Origin: an uncultured Actinomycetes bacterium | Lineage (GTDB): Bacteria; Actinomycetota; Actinomycetes; S36-B12; UBA5976 | Assembly (NCBI GenBank): GCA_903951185.1 | Contig: CAJBBC010000100.1 | Span: 1 to 12,127, forward strand | DNA: 12,127 nt | Direction: 5' to 3' | In this document: one piece after another, positions 1 through 6,123 of the stretch | Numbering within the stretch: position 1 is the first letter of the stretch | How the letters are laid out: each line of letters opens with the position of its first letter | Program-made: the position numbers and the translations under genes | The notes under the pieces: generated by a model | Seen by the model: the letters and a program-made list of their open reading frames with translations, nothing else | What the model was told of the DNA's origin: nothing | Databases searched by the model: none

Positions 1-36
1 GGCGTAGGTGGGGAAGTCCTTGCCTACGTTTGGTAG
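1..36 (+). CDS. rpsH: 30S ribosomal protein S8, C-terminal end only (partial)
   Basis: The first 36 bases read in frame 1 as GVGGEVLAYVW followed by TAG at 34-36. This resembles the conserved C-terminus of S8 (E. coli S8 ends GLGGEIICYVA), a 16S rRNA-binding protein of the small subunit. The position just before rplF is where rpsH sits in the bacterial spc operon. Only 11 codons are inside the window, so the call rests on this short tail plus gene order. The stop codon is 9 bases before the rplF start. Confidence 0.85.
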   Translation, partial: GVGGEVLAYVW

Positions 37-45
37 GGGTGCCTT

Positions 46-585
46 ATGTCACGTATTGGTCGTTTACCAGTTAACGTTCCAGCCGGCGTCGATATCGCTA
101 TCGATGGCAGCTTAGTAACAGTTAAAGGTCCTAAAGGAACACTGACACATGCTGTTGCACAACCGATTGTTGTTGTAAAAGAAGATGGTCAATTAGTTGT
201 ATCTCGTCCAAATGACGAGCGTGCATCACGTTCACTTCATGGACTTACTCGCACACTGATCGCCAACATGGTGCAAGGTGTGACTGAGGGTTACCAAAAG
301 ACTCTTGAGATTTCAGGTACCGGTTACCGTGTAGCTGCTCAGGGAAATAGTCTTGAATTTGCTCTTGGTTACAGCCACCCAATTAAAGTGGAGGCACCTG
401 AAGGCATAACTTTCACAGTAGAAACACCAACTCGTTTACATGTCGTTGGCATTGATAAACAAAAAGTTGGCGAAGTTGCTGCGAATCTGCGCAAGCTGCG
501 CAAACCCGATCCTTATAAGGCAAAGGGTGTCCGATACGCCGACGAAGTTATCCGTCGCAAGGCTGGAAAGGCTGGCAAGAAGTAA
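46..585 (+). CDS. rplF: 50S ribosomal protein L6
   Basis: The 179-residue product is full length for bacterial L6, a protein with two similar alpha/beta domains that binds 23S rRNA near the base of the L7/L12 stalk and the sarcin-ricin loop. The N-terminus MSRIGRLPVNVPAGV, the early VTVKGPKGTL strand-turn and the C-terminal LRKLRKPDPYKAKGVRY region (about residues 147-163) are family hallmarks. The ATG at 46 follows a good Shine-Dalgarno stretch, AGGGGT at 35-40, which overlaps the rpsH stop codon. It lies 9 bases after rpsH and 2 bases before rplR, so it is a mid-operon gene with probable translational coupling on both sides. Confidence 0.98.
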   Translation: MSRIGRLPVNVPAGVDIAIDGSLVTVKGPKGTLTHAVAQPIVVVKEDGQLVVSRPNDERASRSLHGLTRTLIANMVQGVTEGYQKTLEISGTGYRVAAQGNSLEFALGYSHPIKVEAPEGITFTVETPTRLHVVGIDKQKVGEVAANLRKLRKPDPYKAKGVRYADEVIRRKAGKAGKK

Positions 586-587
586 TC

Positions 588-968
588 ATGTCTGTCATAG
601 CCAAATTAGGTTCGGGTAATAAGAAGGCGGTTGCTCGCAAACGTCGTCACACCCGCGTTCGTAAAAAACTATCTGGTACGTCAGCTCGTCCACGCCTAGT
701 CGTGACACGATCAGCACGCCACATGCTTGTCCAAATCGTAGATGACACAGTAGGTAAGACACTTGCCTCTGCATCAACTATGGAAAAAGAACTGAAGGGA
801 ACTTCTGGCGATAAGTCAGCAAAGTCTCGTGAAGTAGGCAAGCTTCTAGCATCACGTGCAAAAGCAGCCGGTGTTTCAACCGTTGTTTTTGATCGCGGTG
901 GCAATAAGTATCACGGCCGTATTGCGGCCCTGGCAGATGGCGCCCGCGAGGGCGGCCTCGAGTTCTAA
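588..968 (+). CDS. rplR: 50S ribosomal protein L18
   Basis: The product has 126 residues, about 9 more than E. coli L18. L18 binds 5S rRNA and helps attach it to the 50S central protuberance. Visible family features are the basic N-terminus (about residues 11-30, rich in K and R), the RPRLVVTRSARHMLVQIVDD strand region (about 34-53) and the C-terminal FDRGGNKYHGRIAALADGAR block (about 101-120) that ends GLEF. The ATG at 588 comes only 2 bases after the rplF stop, so the ribosome binding site lies in the rplF 3' end and initiation is probably coupled. Confidence 0.98.
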   Translation: MSVIAKLGSGNKKAVARKRRHTRVRKKLSGTSARPRLVVTRSARHMLVQIVDDTVGKTLASASTMEKELKGTSGDKSAKSREVGKLLASRAKAAGVSTVVFDRGGNKYHGRIAALADGAREGGLEF

Positions 969-973
969 GGGGA
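967..973 (+). promoter_or_regulatory. Ribosome binding site that fixes the rpsE start
   Basis: AAGGGGA at 967-973, overlapping the rplR stop codon, sits 6 bases before the ATG at 980. A TTG at 974 is in the same frame but would be in contact with this site, so 980 is the better start. Confidence 0.75.
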
Positions 974-979
974 TTGACA

Positions 980-1588
980 ATGGCTGTAAATAATAATCGT
1001 GAAGGTGGCGAACGCACAGATCGTCGCGATCGTCGTAATGACGATCGACGTGGACAAGCACCAGTAGAAAAAAGTGCTTTCATCGAACGCGTTGTTGCAA
1101 TCAACCGTGTATCAAAAGTAGTTAAGGGCGGTCGACGCTTCAGCTTCACTGCACTTGTTGTTGTTGGTGACGGCGAAGGCAAAGTTGGTATTGGCTACGG
1201 AAAAGCAAAAGAAGTTCCAGCAGCAATTGCTAAGGGCGTTGAAGAAGCCAAGAAAAGTTTCTTTACTGTTCCGCGTATTCAAAGCACTATCCCGCATCCA
1301 GTACAAGGTGAAGCCGCAGCTGGCGTTGTAATGCTGCGACCAGCTTCAGCTGGTACAGGTGTTATCGCTGGTGGCCCAGTGCGTGCGGTACTTGAATGTG
1401 CAGGAATCCATGACGTACTTAGTAAGTCACTAGGTTCAGCTAATGCAATTAACATCGTGCACGCAACTGTTGCAGCACTTAAGTTACTTGAATCACCTGC
1501 CCAAGTTGCTGCTCGTCGTGGTTTACCAGTAGAACAAGTTGCACCGGCTGCGCTACTACGCGCTGCAGCAGAGAAGGTTGGTCACTAA
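980..1588 (+). CDS. rpsE: 30S ribosomal protein S5
   Basis: The 202-residue product is S5, a small-subunit protein at the mRNA entry region that contributes to decoding accuracy and helicase activity. The double-stranded-RNA-binding-type N-terminal domain is visible (FIERVVAINRVSKVVKGGRR, about residues 34-53, then FTALVVVGDGEGKVGIGYGK), followed by the C-terminal domain with AGTGVIAGGPVRAVLE. It is longer than E. coli S5 (167) because of a charged Arg/Asp-rich N-terminal extension of about 30 residues, common in Actinobacteria. I chose the ATG at 980 over the in-frame TTG at 974 because of ribosome-binding-site spacing. Its TAA overlaps the rpmD ATG by one base (TAATG), which suggests reinitiation coupling. 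Confidence 0.97.
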   Translation: MAVNNNREGGERTDRRDRRNDDRRGQAPVEKSAFIERVVAINRVSKVVKGGRRFSFTALVVVGDGEGKVGIGYGKAKEVPAAIAKGVEEAKKSFFTVPRIQSTIPHPVQGEAAAGVVMLRPASAGTGVIAGGPVRAVLECAGIHDVLSKSLGSANAINIVHATVAALKLLESPAQVAARRGLPVEQVAPAALLRAAAEKVGH

Positions 1589-1770
1589 TGGCACAACTTA
1601 AAGTAACTCAGTTGAAGTCAGGTATTGGCGGAAAGCAAAATCAGCGCGAAACACTTCGCACTCTTGGCTTAAAGCGAATCGGCGACACTGTAGTAAAAGA
1701 AGATCGTCCTGAAATTCGTGGCATGGTTAATACCGTTCGTCACTTAGTTAGTGTCGAGGAGGTTAAGTAA
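1588..1770 (+). CDS. rpmD: 50S ribosomal protein L30
   Basis: A 60-residue product of normal length for bacterial L30, a small 23S rRNA-binding protein absent from some lineages. The pattern LKVTQLKSGIGGKQNQRETL, then TLGLKRIGDTVVKED and VNTVRHLV, matches the family along its whole length. The start ATG shares one base with the rpsE stop. The gene ends 2 bases before rplO; the GAGGAGGTTAAGTAA at its 3' end (1756-1770) supplies a ribosome binding site (GAGGAGG) for rplO. Confidence 0.97.
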   Translation: MAQLKVTQLKSGIGGKQNQRETLRTLGLKRIGDTVVKEDRPEIRGMVNTVRHLVSVEEVK

Positions 1771-1772
1771 CT

Positions 1773-2213
1773 ATGACTCTTAAAGTTCATCATTTACGTC
1801 CGAACCCAGGATCCAAAACCGAAAAGACCCGCGTTGGTCGCGGTGAAGGTTCAAAGGGTAAGACTGCAGGTCGCGGTACAAAAGGTACTAAAGCTCGCTA
1901 CCAAGTTCCAGAGCGTTTTGAAGGTGGCCAAATGCCACTACACATGCGTACTCCGAAACTTAAGGGCTTCAAGAACCCATTCCGTACGGAATACCAAGCA
2001 GTAAACGTTGCGACAATTAACGCGCTATTCCCTAAGGGTGGCGATGTCACTGTTGCTGATCTAGTCAAGGCTGGTGCAGTTCGCAAAGGCGAATTAGTAA
2101 AGGTGCTTGGTCAGGGAGAAATCTCTGTAGCTGTAAAAGTGAGTGCAAATGCATTTTCTGAATCAGCTAAGGCCAAAATCGCCGCAGCCGGTGGTTCAGC
2201 AAACCAGATCTAA
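1773..2213 (+). CDS. rplO: 50S ribosomal protein L15
   Basis: The 146-residue product is full-length L15, a late-assembling 23S rRNA-binding protein. It has the expected flexible Gly/Lys/Arg-rich N-terminal half (about residues 20-42, with GRGEGSKGKTAGRGTKG), the GFKNPFRTEYQAVNV block (about 65-79) and a C-terminal globular domain that ends in an Ala/Lys-rich helix. The ATG at 1773 has the strong GAGGAGG element in the end of rpmD. It is the last gene of the spc ribosomal-protein run. A strong hairpin follows directly before secY. Confidence 0.98.
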   Translation: MTLKVHHLRPNPGSKTEKTRVGRGEGSKGKTAGRGTKGTKARYQVPERFEGGQMPLHMRTPKLKGFKNPFRTEYQAVNVATINALFPKGGDVTVADLVKAGAVRKGELVKVLGQGEISVAVKVSANAFSESAKAKIAAAGGSANQI

Positions 2214-2214
2214 T

Positions 2215-2246
2215 TTAATAACCGGCGCAATCGCGCCGGTTATTAA
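2215..2246 (+). terminator. Strong 14-bp hairpin between rplO and secY (attenuator, processing site or terminator)
   Basis: TTAATAACCGGCGC at 2215-2228 and GCGCCGGTTATTAA at 2233-2246 are exact reverse complements, with a 4-base loop AATC at 2229-2232. The hairpin starts 1 base after the rplO stop and ends 5 bases before the secY ribosome binding site. No T-run follows, so it is not a canonical intrinsic terminator. With no room for a new promoter downstream, some transcripts must read through. I infer a partial terminator or an RNA-stability/processing element that separates ribosomal-protein expression from secY. Confidence 0.7.
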
Positions 2247-2251
2247 TTACT

Positions 2252-2257
2252 AGGAGG
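2252..2257 (+). promoter_or_regulatory. secY ribosome binding site
   Basis: AGGAGG, a full consensus Shine-Dalgarno, lies 6 bases before the GTG at 2264 and supports that non-ATG start. It is immediately downstream of the rplO/secY hairpin. Confidence 0.8.
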
Positions 2258-2263
2258 ACAACA

Positions 2264-3556
2264 GTGTTAAGCGCATTTGCAGCAGCATTCCGTACACCGG
2301 ATTTGCGTAAAAAAATTCTGTTCAGTCTTGGCATCATTACTATTTTTAGACTTGGTTCAGTTGTACCTACGCCAGGTGTTGACTACGGCGCAATCCAAAC
2401 TTGTATCGCGCTAGTTCAAGACAACAGTATTTATGGTCTAATCAACTTATTTAGCGGTGGCGCATTACTTCAGCTATCTGTTTTTGCGCTAGGTATCATG
2501 CCTTACATCACGGCAAGTATCATCATTCAGTTGTTAACTGTGGTTATTCCAAGACTTGAAACCCTCAAAAAAGAGGGACAATCTGGTACCGCCAAAATTA
2601 CGCAGTACACCAGGTACTTAACTATTGGCTTAGCGATCCTCCAATCAACCACAATTTTGACCTTGGCTAGAACACCTGGACGTTTATTCCAGGGTTGTAA
2701 TGAACAAATCTTGCCTGATCAGTCAATTCAAGTGCTCTTAACTATGGTTGTCGTAATGACCGCTGGAACATCGATCATTATGTGGCTTGGTGAACTAGTT
2801 ACTGATCGCGGTGTTGGTAACGGAATGTCACTATTAATTTTCACTTCAATTATTTCAACTTTCCCAGGTCAATTAGCTTCGATCTGGAGAATTGATGGCG
2901 CTCTTAAATTCATCATCACTTTATTAATTGGCTTTGCCACAATCGCCGGCGTGGTATTTGTTGAGCAGGCACAACGTCGAATCCCTGTGCAGTATGCAAA
3001 GCGGATGGTGGGTCGACGTTCATACGGCGGCACTTCAACATATTTGCCGCTTAAAGTGAACCAAGCTGGCGTTATTCCAGTTATCTTCGCATCGTCCTTA
3101 CTTTATTTACCGTTACTAATTGTGCAATTGAGTGGCTCTCAAGAAGGTTGGGCACAATGGGTTTCAACAAACTTTGATTCAGGACGTGCAGTTTACCTAA
3201 TTACTAACTTTGTCTTAATTATGTTCTTTGCATACTTCTATGTTTCAATCACATTCAATCCGATTGAAGTTGCTGATGACATGAAGAAGTACGGTGGATT
3301 TATCCCTGGTATTCGAGCTGGTAAACCAACTTCTGACTACTTAGCATTTGTTTTGAACCGGATAACTTTGCCGGGCGCACTTTACTTAGGTTTGATCGCA
3401 ACAATTCCATACATCGCGTTTTCACTTCTTGGTGTTGGACAGCGATTCATCTTTGGTGGAACAAGTCTTTTGATTATGGTCGGCGTTGGTCTTGACACAG
3501 TCAAGCAAATTGAAAGTCAACTTCAACAGCGTAATTACGAAGGCTTCTTAAAGTAA
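2264..3556 (+). CDS. secY: Preprotein translocase subunit SecY
   Basis: The 430-residue product is full-length SecY, the central pore of the SecYEG channel in the cytoplasmic membrane, which moves unfolded proteins across or into the membrane with SecA or the ribosome. It is strongly hydrophobic with about ten predicted membrane segments. Family landmarks are RLGSVVPTPGVD (about 29-40), the plug/TM2 region with FSGGALLQLSVFALGIMPYI (63-82), the cytoplasmic loop QRRIPVQYAKR (237-247), LPLKVNQAGVIPVIFA (261-276) and the loop FNPIEVADDMKKYGGFIPGIR. The start is GTG with a consensus ribosome binding site. The stop overlaps the adk ATG (TAATG), as in many actinobacterial secY-adk pairs. Confidence 0.98.
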   Translation: MLSAFAAAFRTPDLRKKILFSLGIITIFRLGSVVPTPGVDYGAIQTCIALVQDNSIYGLINLFSGGALLQLSVFALGIMPYITASIIIQLLTVVIPRLETLKKEGQSGTAKITQYTRYLTIGLAILQSTTILTLARTPGRLFQGCNEQILPDQSIQVLLTMVVVMTAGTSIIMWLGELVTDRGVGNGMSLLIFTSIISTFPGQLASIWRIDGALKFIITLLIGFATIAGVVFVEQAQRRIPVQYAKRMVGRRSYGGTSTYLPLKVNQAGVIPVIFASSLLYLPLLIVQLSGSQEGWAQWVSTNFDSGRAVYLITNFVLIMFFAYFYVSITFNPIEVADDMKKYGGFIPGIRAGKPTSDYLAFVLNRITLPGALYLGLIATIPYIAFSLLGVGQRFIFGGTSLLIMVGVGLDTVKQIESQLQQRNYEGFLK

Positions 3557-4113
3557 TGCGCTTGTTAATTATGGGTCCTCCTGGTGCAGGTAAAGGAACT
3601 CAAGCTGCTTTCATTGCCGAACACTTTTCCATTCCACATGTTTCAACCGGTGATTTATTTCGCGAAAACTTAGCCAAAGGTACTGCACTAGGCCAAGAGG
3701 CAAAGAAGTACATGGACGCTGGCGAATATGTTCCTGACTCTGTTACCAACGGAATGGTTAGAGATCGCCTAAAGCAAGCGGATGCAACTTCTGGGTTTTT
3801 ACTAGACGGCTATCCGCGAACAGTTGCACAGGTTGCTGAACTTGACGGAATGCTTGGTGGCAAGAGCTTAGACAAAGTTGTTGTCCTGTCCGCTGACATC
3901 GAAGAAGTTGTCGCGAGACTACTCAATCGTGCAAAAGAGCAAGGTCGAGCTGACGATAGCGATGAAGTAATTCGACGCCGTCTAGAAGTTTACGCCGAGC
4001 AAACTGCGCCACTTATTTCTTTATATGCCAGCCGCGGAATTCTGGTTGAAGTAAATGGGATCGGCACAATCGCAGAAGTAAATGATCGCTTAATGAAAGC
4101 GATCTCGGCGTAA
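3556..4113 (+). CDS. adk: Adenylate kinase (short-lid type)
   Basis: This cytosolic enzyme interconverts ATP + AMP and 2 ADP. The 185-residue product has the P-loop GPPGAGKGT at residues 7-15, the AMP-binding STGDLFRE segment (30-37), the FLLDGYPRT motif (81-89; D84 and R88) and the RADDSDEVIRRRL segment (131-143). The lid is the short type without the zinc-finger or long insertion found in E. coli (214 residues), as is usual in Actinobacteria. Its ATG shares one base with the secY stop, so translation is probably coupled. The final codons carry an 8-bp hairpin (4084-4104). Confidence 0.98.
   Translation: MRLLIMGPPGAGKGTQAAFIAEHFSIPHVSTGDLFRENLAKGTALGQEAKKYMDAGEYVPDSVTNGMVRDRLKQADATSGFLLDGYPRTVAQVAELDGMLGGKSLDKVVVLSADIEEVVARLLNRAKEQGRADDSDEVIRRRLEVYAEQTAPLISLYASRGILVEVNGIGTIAEVNDRLMKAISA
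4084..4104 (+). other. Hairpin within the 3' end of adk
   Basis: GATCGCTT at 4084-4091 and AAGCGATC at 4097-4104 are exact reverse complements around a 5-base loop AATGA. It ends 6 bases before the adk stop codon, ahead of the 51-base adk/map gap. No T-run follows. It may be a coding coincidence or a weak junction hairpin; I cannot separate these by eye. Confidence 0.45.
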
Positions 4114-4164
4114 TAACGTGCGTAAATTCCTCTTCGGTCAAACGCTAATCTAAGTTGGGTTCAA

Positions 4165-4989
4165 ATGTTTCGTCGTAAAGAAAAGTATGAGATAAAAACT
4201 TTCGACGAATTTCTAAAAATGCGCAGAGCTGGCTTAGTGGTGGCCGATACTCTGCAGCGAATTTCAGTTGAAGCTATTCCAGGTGTTACGACAAAAGATT
4301 TAGATCGAATTGCTCGCGAAGAGTTAATTAAATTTAATGCAACTCCTTCATTTCTTGGCTATTACGGTTATCCAGCTGTGATTTGCACTTCAGTAAACGA
4401 TGAAGTTGTGCATGCAATTCCAAATGAGCGCGCACTTGTAGATGGTGACATTGTGTCAGTGGACTTCGGCGCAATAGTTGATGGCTGGCATGGCGACTCA
4501 GCGATCACCATTGAAATCGGTACAAAAATTCCAGCTCAATCAAAATTGAGTTCAGTTACAAAAGCAGCAATGTGGGCTGGTGTAGGTAAAGCAGTAGCCG
4601 GTAACCATTTATCGGATATCAGCAATGCAGTAGAAAAAATTATTCGCACGTCTGGCGATTATGGAATTTTGGAAGAATACACCGGCCATGGCATTGGTAC
4701 AAAAATGCATATGGAACCATCTATCCCTAATTTTGGTGCACCTGGTAATGGTCCAAAGTTAGTTGTTGGAATGGCCTTAGCTATTGAACCGATGGTGACT
4801 TTAGGTACTAAAGAAGTTCACACTTTAAGCGACAACTGGACAGTTGTGACAGATGATGGAACTACAGCTAGTCATTGGGAACATACTGTGGCGATCACCG
4901 AAGATGGTCCATGGGTTTTAACTGCCCATGATGGTGGGGCGCAATATTTCAAAGAAAATGGCATTTCTAGCCCCGCAGAGCGACTTTAA
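4165..4989 (+). CDS. map: Type I methionine aminopeptidase
   Basis: This cytosolic metalloenzyme removes the initiator methionine from nascent proteins whose second residue is small. The 274-residue product has all five metal ligands of the pita-bread fold: D100 (VSVDFGA), D111 (GWHGDSAIT), H175 (GHGIGTKMHMEP), E208 (AIEPMV) and E239 (HWEHTVAI). The usual active-site histidines are also present at H83 (VVHAIP) and H182. It lacks the N-terminal SH3-binding zinc-finger extension of some actinobacterial paralogues. The ATG at 4165 has no clear ribosome binding site (only a weak TTGGG), but the next Met, residue 19, would cut into the first helix. It lies 51 bases after adk in the usual secY-adk-map order. 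Confidence 0.97.
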   Translation: MFRRKEKYEIKTFDEFLKMRRAGLVVADTLQRISVEAIPGVTTKDLDRIAREELIKFNATPSFLGYYGYPAVICTSVNDEVVHAIPNERALVDGDIVSVDFGAIVDGWHGDSAITIEIGTKIPAQSKLSSVTKAAMWAGVGKAVAGNHLSDISNAVEKIIRTSGDYGILEEYTGHGIGTKMHMEPSIPNFGAPGNGPKLVVGMALAIEPMVTLGTKEVHTLSDNWTVVTDDGTTASHWEHTVAITEDGPWVLTAHDGGAQYFKENGISSPAERL

Positions 4990-5012
4990 CTACCTATATA
5001 TAAGTAGATAAT
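4985..5012 (+). promoter_or_regulatory. Possible infA promoter (weak)
   Basis: GATAAT at 5007-5012 matches the -10 consensus at 5 of 6 positions. TTTAAC at 4985-4990, 16 bases upstream, is a poor -35 (3 of 6). A promoter somewhere between map and infA is plausible because the gap is 171 bases, unlike the tight spacing elsewhere. This exact site is only a guess. Confidence 0.25.
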
Positions 5013-5113
5013 CGAATCCCTAAGGCTTCCTGGTAAAAAACCCTTAATTCAATGGGGTAGGTATATCTGGATTTCATGTTTTGGTGGGTTTTGCCGTAAC
5101 ATCATCAGTCGGC

Positions 5114-5134
5114 CCACTTGTAAAACACAAGTGG
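5114..5134 (+). promoter_or_regulatory. infA leader hairpin
   Basis: CCACTTGT (5114-5121) and ACAAGTGG (5127-5134) pair perfectly around the loop AAAAC. The stem lies 9 bases before the infA ribosome binding site (GGGAG, 5144-5148) and 26 bases before the ATG. No T-run follows, so it is more likely a leader element than a terminator. The rest of the 4990-5160 gap holds no recognisable gene; AAAACCC (5037-5043) and GGGTTTT (5086-5092) could form a weak longer-range stem. Confidence 0.5.
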
Positions 5135-5160
5135 ACGCTTCCAGGGAGTACAAGCACTTT

Positions 5161-5382
5161 ATGGCCAAAAAAGACGGCGCCATCGAATTAGAAGGCACCA
5201 TCACTGAAGCTCTACCGAACGCAATGTTCCGTGTAGAACTTGAGAACGGACACAAAGTACTTGCACATATTTCAGGAAAAATGCGGATGCACTACATTCG
5301 TATTCTTCCGGATGACAAAGTTGTTGTGGAGTTATCTCCATACGACTTAACCCGTGGACGAATTGTTTACCGTTACAAGTGA
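5161..5382 (+). CDS. infA: Translation initiation factor IF-1
   Basis: The 73-residue product is the normal length for actinobacterial IF1, a single OB-fold protein that occupies the 30S A site during initiation. MAKKDGAIELEGTI, LPNAMFRVELENGHKVLAHI, SGKMRMHYIRILPDD and the C-terminal LTRGRIVYRYK are all highly conserved. An in-frame GTG at 5131 would add ten residues, but homologues start MAKKDG and the ATG at 5161 has a purine-rich GGGAG 12 bases upstream (a little far), so 5161 is preferred. The GTG at 5131 also lies inside the leader hairpin. infA is followed by rpmJ 15 bases later. Confidence 0.97.
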   Translation: MAKKDGAIELEGTITEALPNAMFRVELENGHKVLAHISGKMRMHYIRILPDDKVVVELSPYDLTRGRIVYRYK

Positions 5383-5397
5383 TCAGGAACTAAATAA

Positions 5398-5511
5398 ATG
5401 AAGGTTAATCCCTCCGTTAAGCCAATGTGCGACAAGTGCAAAGTCATTCGTCGTCACGGTGTAGTCATGGTTATTTGCGAAAACCCACGCCATAAACAGC
5501 GCCAAGGGTAA
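5398..5511 (+). CDS. rpmJ: 50S ribosomal protein L36, zinc-binding form
   Basis: A 37-codon gene beginning MKVNPSVKPMCDKCKVIRR and ending NPRHKQRQG. It is the smallest 50S protein and sits near the peptidyl transferase region. The zinc ribbon ligands C11, C14, C27 and H32 are all present, so this is the zinc-containing (C+) form and not the zinc-free paralogue used during zinc starvation. The ATG at 5398 is preceded by AGGA at 5385-5388. It lies 15 bases after infA and 194 bases before rpsM. Confidence 0.97.
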   Translation: MKVNPSVKPMCDKCKVIRRHGVVMVICENPRHKQRQG

Positions 5512-5705
5512 CCGACTAAACAGTAAGCAAATAGTTTGACGTAACAGTCGAGCTAACGACAGAAGACGATCACCCGATCCCAATGATGCGCGTGCGCAAA
5601 GTTGGAACGACACCTCCAGGTGTGTAAAGGCTGGAGACCTTGTCAGGCGGCAAGGACTGGTGAACGTGCGAGACCTTTACCTAGAAAAGAAATGAGTAAC
5701 GCCTG
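5512..5705 (+). ncRNA. Structured leader of rpsM / alpha operon (candidate cis-regulatory RNA)
   Basis: This is the longest gap in the window, and it contains several nested stems near its 3' end. TGCG (5587-5590) pairs with CGCA (5595-5598). ACACC (5610-5614) pairs with GGTGT (5619-5623) around the loop TCCA. GTAAAGG (5624-5630) pairs with CCTTTAC (5674-5680), closing a domain with an inner 7-bp stem, CCTTGTC (5638-5644) with GGCAAGG (5649-5655; one G-U pair), around the loop AGGC. The loop TCCA (5615-5618) is complementary to TGGA (5632-5635), which would make a pseudoknot. In E. coli, S4 represses this same operon by binding a pseudoknot before rpsM. That this leader does the same is inference. 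Confidence 0.5.
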
Positions 5706-6083
5706 ATGGCACGCCTTGTTGGTGTTGATCTCCCACGCGAAAAGCGTCTAGAGATTGCACTTACCTATATCTTCGGCATTGGCCGTACGCGAGCAGATGA
5801 AATTCTGAACGCTACCGGTATCAGCCCAGATCTTCGAGTCAAGGACCTAACGGACGAACAATTAATTCCGTTGCGCGAATACATAGAAGCAAACTTCAAA
5901 ATTGAAGGTGACCTTCGTCGCGAGGTACAAGCCGACATCCGCCGCAAGGTTGAGATCGGTTCTTACCAAGGTATCCGTCATCGTCGTGGTCTACCTGTTC
6001 ATGGACAGCGCACCCACACCAATGCCCGTACCCGTAAAGGTCCAAAGAAGACCGTGGCCGGAAAGAAGAAGATTGCTAAGTAA
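5706..6083 (+). CDS. rpsM: 30S ribosomal protein S13
   Basis: The 125-residue product is full-length S13, a protein of the 30S head that contacts the P-site tRNA and forms intersubunit bridges with L5. It has MARLVGVDLPREKRLEIALT, the helix-two-turn-helix region FGIGRTRADEIL (23-34), GIRHRRGLPVHGQRT (89-103) and a very basic tail ending KKKIAK that reaches toward the tRNA. The ATG at 5706 has no strong ribosome binding site; it overlaps the stop codon of a 4-codon reading frame (TGATG). It is the first gene of the alpha operon and directly follows the structured leader. Confidence 0.98.
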   Translation: MARLVGVDLPREKRLEIALTYIFGIGRTRADEILNATGISPDLRVKDLTDEQLIPLREYIEANFKIEGDLRREVQADIRRKVEIGSYQGIRHRRGLPVHGQRTHTNARTRKGPKKTVAGKKKIAK

Positions 6084-6123
6084 TAGCAGTCTGACTCTTC
6101 CCTAACTTAGAAAAAGGATTTCA

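Noticed and set aside
974..979. TTG start for rpsE
   Set aside because: It directly abuts the Shine-Dalgarno sequence; the ATG at 980 has correct spacing.
778..1182. Minus-strand open frames across rplR/rpsE and elsewhere (for example 8128-8379, 8761-9174, 10962-11294)
   Set aside because: All lie antisense to well-supported ribosomal or enzyme genes, show no protein-family pattern and are expected by-products of codon bias.
4123..4151. map promoter with -10 TAATCT at 4146-4151
   Set aside because: No acceptable -35 is found at the right distance (TAAATT only), and the gene fits the secY-adk-map operon.
5131..5160. GTG start giving a ten-residue longer IF1
   Set aside because: Homologues begin MAKKDG, which is the ATG at 5161, and the GTG lies inside a hairpin without a ribosome binding site.
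5536..5565. Promoter with -35 TTGACG in the rpmJ/rpsM gap
   Set aside because: The -35 is good, but no TAnnnT-type -10 lies 16-19 bases downstream (ACAGAA/CAGAAG there), so I do not call it.
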